Below, one piece after another: positions 17,886 through 27,126 of a stretch of 64,000 nucleotides of DNA; position 1 is the first letter of the stretch, and each line of letters starts with the position of its first letter. The notes below the pieces were generated by a model. It was not told where the DNA came from. It was given only the letters and a program-made list of their open reading frames with translations, and did not search any database. A program made the translations under genes and the position numbers. The stretch is from Nitrospira_E sp052156535 (GTDB lineage Bacteria; Nitrospirota; Nitrospiria; Nitrospirales; UBA8639): positions 372,001 to 436,000 of the forward strand of contig NZ_JBQKUP010000038.1 in the NCBI RefSeq assembly GCF_052156535.1, written 5' to 3'.

Positions 17886-20384
17886 TCAACTCAATTGCTC
17901 TTCCAATAGTCGTTCGGTCATCTTCTCTGTATATAAATCCATTTCTATCATCCGTTCCTGGAACGCTTGCGCTTCTTTTTCACGCCGAACCTTCCCAATC
18001 TGTGCAGCATCTAGGCTTTCTCTCGCTCGAGGATTAGACGATATTTCTTTGTATACCTGATTCCGAGCATGCATCATCTCTTGTTTAATGTGGGCAGAAA
18101 ACATTTGACTGACAACTTTATGCACCGATTTAATTTCCTGAACCTTTTGCATTTGGTCTTTTAATTTAGATTGGAGCGCCGTGCGTTGTCCAAGATGAAG
18201 GCCTGGAGGCAAATTATCTTTTTCCCCTTGGAATGTCTTTTCTTTCCTTCGTTCCTGAATTAGCTTCTGTTCTAGTGTTTTTAAATGTGAGAGCCCAACA
18301 CCTAGATTTCTTTCCAGATATTGTTCCAAATTCTTTTCACTGGATAATTTCGTTAACAAGGTCTTTCTGGTCTGTTGAAGTAGATTCTTACTCCCGACGT
18401 TGGAAGTCCTTTTTACCTCTGCATCTATCAGATTTCGTAATGTCCTTTGACTTGCTTTAACAATACTGACTAATCCCTTTTTCAGATCCCCTTCAGATGT
18501 CTTACGCAATTCTTGTTGAAAGGATTCAAGCTCCTTTAGACGAACGGAGCTTAGCCCGCTTTCCCAAAGACCGTGAGCCGATTTTAAAGAGGACCCACTC
18601 TTTCGAGGACCTGACTCCTTAAACTCTAGATCAGCTATTTCATAATCTGATTGTTTTAATCGATCGCCTGCTTCTCGACCCTTAAAAAGTCCAAAAAGAT
18701 TACTTTCTTGCTCTAAAATTTGTCTGTTTCTAGCTTCATCAGTAACACTCGATTTCGTCTTTGCCGCTGCTTCTTTAAAAATTTCCAAGCTTGGGTTTCG
18801 AATATCATCACGATAGCTAAGAGATTCCTCTTCCTCGGCGCCCGTCTGCTGTTGTTGCTGGAGTTCCTTTAGTTTCTTCCATAATTCCTTACCCCTTGAT
18901 TTATCAGCATTTGTCCCACCTCGTTTTTTTTCAGTCTTGTACAAAGCAGACTCACGTTCCCAAAAAACAGTAACATCGTTTTCGTATTTTTGCTGTGAAT
19001 AATCCGATTGTTTCTGGACTGGGTCAAACGTAATGGCTTCGAGAATTTGTTTTGACATTTGATGCTCACTCTCGCTCAACCTTGTTCTACCATCGGGGGT
19101 ATAGTAGGCAGGCTTTTGATCCGAATGTTTGTTGACATGACCGAATTCGCCTATACCTGGCTTGCGAATACCGTTCAACAGACCATCAATCATCTCTCGA
19201 AATTTTTCGTATTTGGGTTCCGGAAAATCTTGAAGAACCATATTTAATTTTCGAACGAAATCTTCCTTTATTTTTAAAGACCGTCGTACAAATTCTTTTT
19301 GCATAATTGTCTGGTTTATCTTTCGCTGATCTTCTGAAATCTCTTTCGCCTGTTGCAACGTCTCCCCTTGTTGCCGAAGGGTCTGGTCGCGCCACTGGTG
19401 CTGCTGTGCCTGCTTGAGAGCGCTCGCTTGCTGCTGGAGGTCTTTGGCCCGCGCCTGCTGTTGCTGCTGTGCCTGCTTGAGGGTGCTCGCCTGCTCCTCG
19501 AGGTCCTTGGCCCGCGCCTGCTGTTGCTGCTGTGCCTGCCGGAGCGCCCCCGCTTGCTCCTGGAGGTCCTTGGCCCGCGTCTGCTGTTGCTGCTGTGCCT
19601 GCTTGAGAGCGCTCGCCTGCTCCTGGAGGGCTTTGGCCCGCGCCTGCTGTTGCTGCAGTGCCTGCCGGAGCGCCCCCGCTTGCTCCTGGAGGTCCTTGGC
19701 CCGCGCCTGCTGTTGCTGCTGTGCCTGCTTGAGGGTGCTCGCCTGCTCCTGGAGGTCCTTGGCCCGCGCCTGCTGTTGTTGGTGCGCCTGCCGGAGCGCC
19801 CCCGCTTGCTCCTGGTGGTCCTTGGCCCGCGCCTGCTGTTGCTGCTGTGCCTGCCGGAGCGCCCCCGCTTGCTGCTGGAGGTCTTTGACCTGTGCCTGCT
19901 GTTGCTGCTGTGCCTGTTTGAGGGTGCTCGCCTGCTCCTCGAGGTCCTTGGCCCGCGTCTGCTGTTGTTGGTGCGCCTGCCGGAGCGCCCCCGCTTGCTC
20001 CTGGAGGTCCTTGGCCCGCGTCTGCTGTTGCTGCTGTGCCTGCTTGAGAGCGCTCGCCTGCTCCTGGAGGTCCTTGGCCCGCGTCTGCTGTTGTTGTTGC
20101 GCTTTTCTCTGATTTCTTTGTTTTGACTGTTCTTGTGAGTGTTTTTGTAGCCTTTTACTTTCTGCCGAGTCTTGGTTAGGTGTTTTAAAAATTTCCTGAA
20201 GGTCTGCCTGCGTTTGCTTACGGCGCGCCATTAAATCTTTAGTTACTTTTTCAAATATCTTATTCAAATTGGCAAGATCTTTACTTTTTTCCTTTGGCTT
20301 ATTTGCTTGCTTCGTCTTTCCAAGCTGTAGTTCTTTTGGCTCAGAAACCTGTTGATGTTTTTGACGAAGTGCCTTGCGAAGCAT
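17886..20384 (-). CDS. Gln-rich repeat coiled-coil protein
   Basis: A protein of about 832 residues. After a basic helical N terminus of about 95 residues it has eleven near-perfect 21-residue repeats (consensus RAKDLQEQASALKQAQQQQQ plus one) and one degenerate unit. Leucines seven residues apart suit three coiled-coil heptads per unit. The remaining 450 residues are also charged and helical, with no recognised domain. A TTG at 20390 is in frame, but the ATG at 20384 has AAGG 6 nt upstream. It begins about 65 bp after the VirD4-like ATPase stop, so the two are probably co-transcribed. It may be a scaffold or filament partner of that ATPase. Confidence 0.72.
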   Translation of the reverse strand: MLRKALRQKHQQVSEPKELQLGKTKQANKPKEKSKDLANLNKIFEKVTKDLMARRKQTQADLQEIFKTPNQDSAESKRLQKHSQEQSKQRNQRKAQQQQQTRAKDLQEQASALKQAQQQQQTRAKDLQEQAGALRQAHQQQQTRAKDLEEQASTLKQAQQQQQAQVKDLQQQAGALRQAQQQQQARAKDHQEQAGALRQAHQQQQARAKDLQEQASTLKQAQQQQQARAKDLQEQAGALRQALQQQQARAKALQEQASALKQAQQQQQTRAKDLQEQAGALRQAQQQQQARAKDLEEQASTLKQAQQQQQARAKDLQQQASALKQAQQHQWRDQTLRQQGETLQQAKEISEDQRKINQTIMQKEFVRRSLKIKEDFVRKLNMVLQDFPEPKYEKFREMIDGLLNGIRKPGIGEFGHVNKHSDQKPAYYTPDGRTRLSESEHQMSKQILEAITFDPVQKQSDYSQQKYENDVTVFWERESALYKTEKKRGGTNADKSRGKELWKKLKELQQQQQTGAEEEESLSYRDDIRNPSLEIFKEAAAKTKSSVTDEARNRQILEQESNLFGLFKGREAGDRLKQSDYEIADLEFKESGPRKSGSSLKSAHGLWESGLSSVRLKELESFQQELRKTSEGDLKKGLVSIVKASQRTLRNLIDAEVKRTSNVGSKNLLQQTRKTLLTKLSSEKNLEQYLERNLGVGLSHLKTLEQKLIQERRKEKTFQGEKDNLPPGLHLGQRTALQSKLKDQMQKVQEIKSVHKVVSQMFSAHIKQEMMHARNQVYKEISSNPRARESLDAAQIGKVRREKEAQAFQERMIEMDLYTEKMTERLLEEQLS
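19412..20105 (-). repeat. Eleven tandem 63-bp units
   Basis: In-frame tandem array inside the coiled-coil gene, eleven units of 63 bp plus a degenerate one at the low-coordinate end. Units fall into two main types, ending ALRQ after QAG or LKQ after QAS, and these mostly alternate. That suggests duplication of 126-bp pairs followed by unequal recombination. Copy number could vary between strains, and assembly may have collapsed or expanded it. Confidence 0.9.
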
Positions 20385-20449
20385 CTCCAACCTTCAACTT
20401 TATGGGAATGTTTATAGGGAAAATTTACTCGAAACTTCCTTTTTCTTTT

Positions 20450-22075
20450 TCAGTTTTTTGTGGGTTTCCAATTATCTCCCTTAACATGAATAAACCAACA
20501 CCCGGGGCGAGTTTCTAGAGAGTCCATTGATCCTACAACTACAGCTTGCCCTCGACCAAGTGTCTGTAAAAGAACTCGTGTGGGTAAATCATTTTTTTCT
20601 TTAATTTCGCTCTTTACACTTTGGCTCATTCCATCTTTGGAATAGGTCATATCGAATGTTTTAAACAAAAACTCACTCTTCCCAACTAATTTAGAGGCTT
20701 CCTCTGCCGTTGCGGTATCACCCAATTGCATGAAAATTTTAGCCGATAAATTTCCGAAAACAGCCGGCCAAGCTTTCTTAAGGCCTGAATTCTCCAGCAT
20801 GTGGACGTTCTGGGTGGCCACCAGTCCCATACAGCCATATTGCCGCATCTGAGAAAAAAACATGCTATCTCCCATAGGATGTCCATCTAATTCGGTAGCC
20901 ACATCCGAATATTCGTCAGCCAAAAAGAGTAGGGGACGAGTACAATTTGTCAATTCTTCAGAATAATAACGATCAAATCTCGTAATAACTGTATTTTGGA
21001 ACAACGTTTTAATTATGGTACATAGGATCTTGGAGATAGCTAAACTTCGCTTCGATACACTCACCAACACAATTTTCCCCTCTTCAATAATTGCGTCATA
21101 AATACTCTTTGTGGCTTCTGAGGGTGCAATTTGTTGGGAGAACATTACATTCTCCTGAAAGCGAAAAATACCAAATCCCATATTAAAAAATGATTTCATA
21201 ACCGGCTTATCTTTAGATTGTTCGTCTAAATAATTCTCCAATGTGCTCTTGGCACTAAAGAATTTTTCTTTTTCTTCCTCAGTAAAGGTGTCCAAAGAAT
21301 TTTCTATCAGATTGATCAGTAGTTTAAGGTTTTCATGATATTGTGGGTCATCTTTTTCCCCTACTTTTGTGGAATCAATGAAAAGGATCGCCAAATCTTT
21401 CAACGTGGGAAGGGACTTAAATTCACGACTCTTCAATTCCAATAGTTGCAATCCCGCGCCAAACAACAGGGCTAAGTTATTCATCCAATACTGTTCTTTT
21501 GAATCTACTCCGGCACTTTTCGCTGCTAAGGCTAGCGCCATGCCCTTATCGTAGGGTTTTAAATAGGAGTGAATTGCATTAATTTCTTCTTCATAATGCT
21601 TCATGTAATTATCATTAATAATGATAAGATCCTTTTTGCGACCTGCTTTTTCTACCATCTCAATTACATCGCCTATTAATGCTCCCTTAGGGTCAAGGAG
21701 CAACCCTCCAATTTTTTTGTCATTGTCCTTGGCTTCATGTGAAAGAATTTGGTCAAGGAGATGCATAAGTAGAAAAGTTTTTCCACAGCCTGGCACTCCA
21801 AATATTCCATAGCTTTGGCAAAAGCCTTGATCTTTTATAAATACCTGCCCAGGCCCCTTCTCCAAAACAAATTCAAACTTCTTTTCATTGACTCCGATCC
21901 CACTGTAATCTCTTGGAAGTCGTGCCGAGGCGGGGTTAATTCGGCGTGATGGGCGTACTCGCACAGTAAATCGCTCTTTCTCATTTCCAGAATCAAGCTT
22001 GCGCACCAGATTCAATTCACTCCCTAGCTGAATTTTTCCCTTGACCTTTATTTTTTGATCCTTAAAGTTCATCAT
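20450..22075 (-). CDS. Soluble VirD4/TraG-like P-loop ATPase
   Basis: A 541-residue ATPase of the VirD4/TraG/HerA class. Walker A GVPGCGKT is at residues 93-100, a LLLDPKG segment at 126-131 (as in coupling proteins), Walker B LLFLADE at 382-388 and the sensor-like ATQ at 420-422. The C-terminal part resembles TraG/TraD-C regions. There are no transmembrane segments, unlike canonical VirD4. No relaxase, type IV secretion or conjugation gene is seen nearby. It heads the leftward island, just upstream of the repeat coiled-coil gene. It may pump DNA or protein for an unknown process; a mobile-element remnant is the alternative. Confidence 0.8.
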   Translation of the reverse strand: MMNFKDQKIKVKGKIQLGSELNLVRKLDSGNEKERFTVRVRPSRRINPASARLPRDYSGIGVNEKKFEFVLEKGPGQVFIKDQGFCQSYGIFGVPGCGKTFLLMHLLDQILSHEAKDNDKKIGGLLLDPKGALIGDVIEMVEKAGRKKDLIIINDNYMKHYEEEINAIHSYLKPYDKGMALALAAKSAGVDSKEQYWMNNLALLFGAGLQLLELKSREFKSLPTLKDLAILFIDSTKVGEKDDPQYHENLKLLINLIENSLDTFTEEEKEKFFSAKSTLENYLDEQSKDKPVMKSFFNMGFGIFRFQENVMFSQQIAPSEATKSIYDAIIEEGKIVLVSVSKRSLAISKILCTIIKTLFQNTVITRFDRYYSEELTNCTRPLLFLADEYSDVATELDGHPMGDSMFFSQMRQYGCMGLVATQNVHMLENSGLKKAWPAVFGNLSAKIFMQLGDTATAEEASKLVGKSEFLFKTFDMTYSKDGMSQSVKSEIKEKNDLPTRVLLQTLGRGQAVVVGSMDSLETRPGCWFIHVKGDNWKPTKN

Positions 22076-22076
22076 T

Positions 22077-22184
22077 TCATTTTTTCAGGCTCGAGATTTT
22101 TTGAGCATGGAATTTGTCCTTCGAATCGGTACCAGACCGGATACTCCATTTCCCGATTTTTTGGCCCAATTCAAAAAAGCGCAT
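22077..22184 (-). CDS. 35-residue ORF upstream of ATPase
   Basis: A short frame starting MRFFELGQKIGKW with a basic C terminus (SSLKK). It ends one base before the ATPase start at 22075. No convincing Shine-Dalgarno precedes it. Tight spacing hints at coupling, but its size makes it uncertain. Confidence 0.25.
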   Translation of the reverse strand: MRFFELGQKIGKWSIRSGTDSKDKFHAQKISSLKK

Positions 22185-22333
22185 AACTGTGTTGAATTAC
22201 TATTCGAACAATCATGATCTGCACTATTAAGGGCATGCACACATTAACCAAATCTTGGAAAAACTTCAAAGTGGGCTTACCCTAGTTTTGTGGATACTTT
22301 CGAAAAGATTCATAATGAGCCAGGAGGTGTGTC

Positions 22334-23312
22334 ATGGCCAAGCGGAGGAGATTTTCGAATGAATTTAAACACGAGGCACTCCAAATGGCGACGGGTGGGA
22401 GCCTGTCCATCAGAAAAGTGGCCGCAGACTTAGGACTTCACACGAATGTGATAAGCCGATAGTGCCGCCAACAGAAGCAGGAGGGGTCGAAGGCGTGTCG
22501 AGGCCAAGGGATCCTGCGGGGATAAAGCCATGGCCAAACTGAAACGGGATTTGGCACAGATAAAGCGAGGATGGGATCTTTTAAAAGACGCGGCGGTCTT
22601 CTTCGCCAAGGATACACGCGAGGTATGCAGTGATCGCCTCTTATGACTGTCTGTATCCCATTCGCATGATGTGTCGTCTCCTCCGCGACTCGCCGAGTGT
22701 CTACTATGCAAGCCCAGCTCGTCCCAAGAGCCTTCGGACAAAGGCTAATACAGAGTTGGCCGAGAAGATTCGACGCAATCATACCGCAAGTGGGGAGGTC
22801 TAAAGCAGCCCGAAGGTCTGGTAAGGAATTGCAGGGTGGAGGCCAGCCTTATGGCCAGCAGATTCCCACGGCCGAAGGATTGCTATATCTGGCCGTCGAG
22901 CTGGACTTGTTCTCGCGCCAGGTCATTGGGTGGGCCATGCAACCCCAGCAAAACTGCGGTGTGCTTCCCCAAACCGTTCAGATGGCGCTGGAGCAACGGA
23001 CGACCTCAGCAGCCGTCGTCTTGCACTCCGACCGAGGTGGGGGACACAATACACCGCCCACGAGTTTCAAACCTTCTTGCACACCCATGGGATGGTCAGC
23101 AGTATGAGCGGTGTCAGGAATTGCTATATCAATGCGGTGGCGGAAAGTTTCTTTGGGCGATCGAAACGGGAACGAGTCCCCCGGCGACGCTATTGTACTC
23201 GGGCGAAGCCCGAACGGAAATCTTGACTATATATAGAGCGGTTTTATAATCGTCAGCGTCGGCACTCCTATTCTCAAGGGTTGCCGCGTGGAATCTATGC
23301 TACAACAGGGGA
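22334..23312 (+). pseudogene. IS3-family orfA-orfB relic
   Basis: A complete-length but dead IS3-family transposase region. The orfA part starts MAKRRRFSNEFKHEALQM and runs to a stop after LGLHTNVISR. The orfB part appears in pieces: AVIASYDCLYPIRMMCRLLR, then TAEGLLYLAVELDLFSRQVI, LHSDRG, YTAHEFQTFLHTHGMVSSMS, AVAESFFG and ERFYNRQRRHSY. Several stops and frame changes separate them. The DNCYDNA-type motif reads RNCYINA. Clear terminal repeats were not found. It forms the right border of the AT-rich island. Confidence 0.8.
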
Positions 23313-23426
23313 CACCAAATCTTCACTCACCCGTCAACCAAAACGGGGAAAGACCAGAGGCATCAAAGAAGTATAAAAAAGTTATCAGAATTTATATCAG
23401 TTCCCAACATTTTCATTCATTTACTG

Positions 23427-24104
23427 TTACATCTTGCGAGGTTCGAGTTCGATGATGCCTTTGCGAATGGCCAGGATGGCCGCTTGAGTTCGATCAAACA
23501 CATGCAATTTATGAAAGATATTGCGGACATGATTTTTGACCGTCTTTTCACTGAGATCCAGGACGTTCGCAATCTCCTTATTGGTTTTTCCATCCGCCAC
23601 TAATTGCAACACGGTGATTTCACGGTCGGTGAGATCGTGTTCCAAAATTCCCCGTTTTTTGCCTTTGCCTTCAGACAACAAAGAAAACTCCACCAGAATT
23701 TTACTGGCCACCGATGGATGAATAAGAGACTCACCACGGGCAATAGTTCGAATCGCAGCCACAATTTGCGCCGAATCACTATCTTTGAGTAAATACCCGG
23801 TGGCTCCGGCTCGCACCAGATCAAAAATGTATTGCTGTTCTTCGTACATCGTCAGGGCCACCACCCCGATGTGAGGAAATTCCCGTTTAATAATTCGCGT
23901 GGCTTCCACCCCCGTCATTCCAGGCATACTGACATCCATGAGAATCACATCCGGCATAAGCTGTCGGGTCTGTTCGACGGCCTCTCCTCCATCTTTCGCT
24001 TCCCCCACCACCTGGATATCGTCCTTTGTTTCCAGAATCGCACATAATCCTTCACGCACCACACGATGATCATCAACAATGAGGACTTTAGTCGTTTTGG
24101 GCAT
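23427..24104 (-). CDS. NarL/LuxR-type response regulator
   Basis: A 225-residue two-component regulator with a receiver domain and a LuxR-type helix-turn-helix. Acidic pocket DD at 11-12, phospho-acceptor D57 in ILMDVSMPG, and receiver Lys in GYLLKDSD. The DNA-binding end reads LTDREITVLQLVADGKTNKE, and NHVRNIFHKL follows. It overlaps the upstream kinase by 17 bp and is surely its partner. The target genes are unknown. Confidence 0.93.
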   Translation of the reverse strand: MPKTTKVLIVDDHRVVREGLCAILETKDDIQVVGEAKDGGEAVEQTRQLMPDVILMDVSMPGMTGVEATRIIKREFPHIGVVALTMYEEQQYIFDLVRAGATGYLLKDSDSAQIVAAIRTIARGESLIHPSVASKILVEFSLLSEGKGKKRGILEHDLTDREITVLQLVADGKTNKEIANVLDLSEKTVKNHVRNIFHKLHVFDRTQAAILAIRKGIIELEPRKM

Positions 24105-25230
24105 AAGGCACCTTTTCCTTTAATACCAGAGGAATGAAAATTTCAACTTTTGTGCCGGTGCCGGGTTTCGACACCCACTGCACGTTTCCGCCTAACATTC
24201 TCGCCCGTTCCGTCATACTTCTTACTCCGAAATGATCCCATTTTTCAGGATTCTGCCCCTCTGCCTTGACGTCAAAGCCCTGGCCATTATCAGAAACGGT
24301 GGCTTTCAAGACATCTTTCTTGAGCAGGACTTTTACGATCACCTTGGTCGCTCCGGCATGTTTGGCCACATTGCTTAATGCTTCCTGGACCATGCGAAAA
24401 ACAAAGACTTTCGCTTTCGGATCCAGTTGGGATTCATCCCCACTCCCATCAAACTCAGTCCGTATCCGGTGCTCCCTTTCATAGGCCTTCAGATAATTTG
24501 ACAACGCGGGAATAAAGGCTAAATGATCATATTGACCCGGGCGAAGATTATAAACCACCTCCCTGGCCTCCTGAATGGCATGCTTCAATTGTACGGTCGT
24601 CTGATTGAGCATCGTCAAACATTTGGGAGGATCCTCTGCCACCAATTCACGGACACGCTCCATTTTCAGGCTCACTCCCACCAGGGTTTGCACCAGACCA
24701 TCATGGATCTCACAGGCAATGCGTGTCCGCTCCTCATCCACTGCCCCTTCGGCTTCCTCTTTGACATACAAACGAAACAGCGATTGATACCGGGTGAGGG
24801 TATTTTCGATTTCGGCAGAGGCCCGGATTCGGGCTTCAATCAATTGCCACATAAACTTGGCGCTCGCGCCCCCCACCAACGCCAAGTGTGGGGCATGCGA
24901 CTCAAGCAGGGTCTTCTCCACATCGGGATCGCCCGTTACGTCAATCACCAGATCCACATCTTTGATCTTGAGCAAATCTTGATAGCGGCGAAGGACAGGA
25001 ATCCCGATTTTTTTAGCGAGACGAACGCCCATGGTGTGCGGACGGATTTCACTCAACCCAACCACGGTCACCAAGGGATCCTCCGCAAAAATCTCCATGA
25101 GTGCGGTACCACCATGGCCCCCACCAATAATCGCCACCCGGCTGGAGGTCACTTTTGCCTTTGGTCGCCGGGCGCTACGTTTGGTGATGCGTGGGGAACG
25201 GGGGGAGGGTTTGGGGGATGGCATAGACAC
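24088..25230 (-). CDS. Histidine kinase with Rossmann sensor domain
   Basis: A 380-residue soluble NarX-class kinase. Residues 31-135 form a Rossmann-like domain with the dinucleotide loop GGGHGGTA (36-43) and strands VVGLSE, DLVIDVTG and LALVGGAS. A linker helix leads to the HisKA_3 site with H176 in ACEIHDGLVQTL, then an HATPase domain with QEALSNVAKHA, DNGQGFD and GTGTKVEIFIP. No membrane segment is present. The kinase may sense NAD(P)(H), CoA or another nucleotide in the cytoplasm. That role is inferred from the fold only. It overlaps the response regulator and follows nrdR by 120 bp. Confidence 0.85.
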   Translation of the reverse strand: MSMPSPKPSPRSPRITKRSARRPKAKVTSSRVAIIGGGHGGTALMEIFAEDPLVTVVGLSEIRPHTMGVRLAKKIGIPVLRRYQDLLKIKDVDLVIDVTGDPDVEKTLLESHAPHLALVGGASAKFMWQLIEARIRASAEIENTLTRYQSLFRLYVKEEAEGAVDEERTRIACEIHDGLVQTLVGVSLKMERVRELVAEDPPKCLTMLNQTTVQLKHAIQEAREVVYNLRPGQYDHLAFIPALSNYLKAYEREHRIRTEFDGSGDESQLDPKAKVFVFRMVQEALSNVAKHAGATKVIVKVLLKKDVLKATVSDNGQGFDVKAEGQNPEKWDHFGVRSMTERARMLGGNVQWVSKPGTGTKVEIFIPLVLKEKVPYAQND

Positions 25231-25350
25231 CCACTTTCATGATCGGAATAGGTTGAAGATCTTTCCGAAGAGAAGATCTCTACCCTTGTCACGTTATGAC
25301 GCGGACAAAACAGGGGGACTCGCTATTCGCCACAGACAAATGAGCATAAC

Positions 25351-25815
25351 TCAGGACATCCTGGTGTCTTGGGTTAAGGCCCGAATGGTATCCATAAATT
25401 GATCGATGTCTTTAAATTCCCGATACACCGAGGCAAATCGAACATACGCGACGGGATCCAATTCTTTTAAGGCCCGCATGACTTCTTCCCCGACGGTTCG
25501 GCTTGGAACTTCTGTTTCTCCAAGGTCCTGAATACGTTTTTCAATCCGATCAACCGCCGCACCTAACGCTCCAATACTGACCGGCCGTTTTTCGCAGGCC
25601 TTTTTGAGTCCTGCTAAAATTTTGGCCCGATCAAACGGCTCTCGCCGATTGTCTTTTTTGACCACCATCGGCAAATTTTCTTCGATTCGTTCGTAGGTGG
25701 TGAACCGCCGCTTACAGCCTAAACATTCGCGACGACGCCTGATCACTTCTCCTTCACGTGCGGTCCGCGAATCAATGACCTTATCTTCTAATTGGTCGCA
25801 AAAAGGACATTTCAC
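25351..25815 (-). CDS. nrdR: Transcriptional repressor NrdR
   Basis: A 154-residue regulator that represses ribonucleotide reductase genes when (d)ATP binds. It has an N-terminal zinc ribbon (C3, C6, C31, C34 in MKCPFC and CLGCKRRF) and an ATP-cone domain (VVKKDNRREPFDRAKILAGL). Length and sequence match the family throughout. It lies 45 bp downstream of glyA in the rplI-glyA-nrdR order. Confidence 0.97.
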   Translation of the reverse strand: MKCPFCDQLEDKVIDSRTAREGEVIRRRRECLGCKRRFTTYERIEENLPMVVKKDNRREPFDRAKILAGLKKACEKRPVSIGALGAAVDRIEKRIQDLGETEVPSRTVGEEVMRALKELDPVAYVRFASVYREFKDIDQFMDTIRALTQDTRMS

Positions 25816-25860
25816 GAAAGAGCGGCCCTTACCTTAAGGATGGAAGGCGGTGGAGGAAGG

Positions 25861-27123
25861 TTAGTATGGATGAAAGATCGGAAATCGTGAGCACAGGTCT
25901 TTGACATCCCGCAGAATCCGTTTATGAAGAGACGCTTCCTGAGAATGTTGGATGACCTCATCCATCCAGGAGAGAATCTGCTCCATCTCGGGTTTCTGCA
26001 TGCCACGAGTTGAAACCGTCGGCGTGCCAATACGAATGCCGCTTGCGACAGCCGGTGGTTTTTCATCAAACGGCACCGCATTCTTGTTGACCACAATGCC
26101 GGAGGCATTTAGAGCGGCTTCGGCTTCTTTTCCTGTCACGCCTTTGGATGTCAGATTCAAGAGGAACAAATGATTTTCGGTCCCACCAGACACCACTCGA
26201 TATCCCCGCTTCAAAAAGCCCTCAGCCAACTCCTTGGCGTTCGCCAGCACTTGTTGTTGATAGGTTTTAAAGCCTGGTGACAGGGCTTCTTTAAAAGCCA
26301 CCGCTTTGGCTGCAATGACATGCATGAGCGGTCCACCCTGCGTTCCAGGGAACACCATTTTGTCAACAGCTTTGGCATGTTCTTCTTTGCACATAATCAT
26401 CCCGGAGCGTGGGCCTCGCAACGTTTTATGGGTCGTGGTGGTGACAAAGTCAGCATAGGGAACCGGGCTTGGATGCAATCCGACTGCAATCAAACCCGCG
26501 ATGTGGGCAATATCAACAAGAAGGTACGCACCAACCGATTTCGCTATGGCCTGAAAACGAGGGAAGTCAATAATTTTGGAATACGCGCTGGCACCGACAA
26601 CAATCATACGAGGGCGGACTTCCTGAGCCTGCCTCTCTACCACATCATAATTGATCTCCTCAGTTTCCCGATCTACTCCATAGGAAAACGCCTGAAACAG
26701 TTTTCCTGAAAAACTTACACGGCTGCCGTGGGTAAGATGCCCACCATGGGCCAGATCCATCCCTAAGATGGTATCTCCTGTTTTTAGGACCGAAAGATAC
26801 GCCGCCATATTGGCTTGGGAACCCGAGTGGGGTTGAACATTCACATGCTCGCACCCGAAAATTTCTTTGGCTCTCGCAATGGCTAAATCCTCGACCGTAT
26901 CCACATGTTGGCATCCGCCGTAGTATCGCCGGCCGGAATACCCCTCCGCGTATTTATTGGTCATCAAACAGCCCTGGGCCCCCAGAACTGCGGGACTGGC
27001 GTAATTTTCCGACGCGATAAGAACTAAGTTTTCCCGCTGCCTTTTTTCTTCAGCCCGGATAGCCGCATACACCTCATAATCAGTGTCACGGATCGCTTTG
27101 AGTGTTCCGACGGAATGTCTCAT
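25861..27123 (-). CDS. glyA: Serine hydroxymethyltransferase
   Basis: A 420-residue PLP enzyme that interconverts serine and glycine and supplies one-carbon units as methylene-tetrahydrofolate. The PLP lysine is in TTTTHKTLRGPRSG. YAEGYSGRRYYGGC and the VDIAHIAGL segment are intact. The length is normal for bacterial GlyA. It starts 3 bp after the rplI stop and is followed by nrdR, forming one leftward operon. Confidence 0.98.
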   Translation of the reverse strand: MRHSVGTLKAIRDTDYEVYAAIRAEEKRQRENLVLIASENYASPAVLGAQGCLMTNKYAEGYSGRRYYGGCQHVDTVEDLAIARAKEIFGCEHVNVQPHSGSQANMAAYLSVLKTGDTILGMDLAHGGHLTHGSRVSFSGKLFQAFSYGVDRETEEINYDVVERQAQEVRPRMIVVGASAYSKIIDFPRFQAIAKSVGAYLLVDIAHIAGLIAVGLHPSPVPYADFVTTTTHKTLRGPRSGMIMCKEEHAKAVDKMVFPGTQGGPLMHVIAAKAVAFKEALSPGFKTYQQQVLANAKELAEGFLKRGYRVVSGGTENHLFLLNLTSKGVTGKEAEAALNASGIVVNKNAVPFDEKPPAVASGIRIGTPTVSTRGMQKPEMEQILSWMDEVIQHSQEASLHKRILRDVKDLCSRFPIFHPY

Positions 27124-27126
27124 CGC

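Noticed and set aside
19353..20126. Long Leu/Cys-rich plus-strand frames across the repeat region
   Set aside because: They are the complement of the 63-bp coiled-coil repeats. Open frames arise on the other strand because the repeats lack stops there; the products (long LLLL runs or CCCC runs) are not credible proteins.
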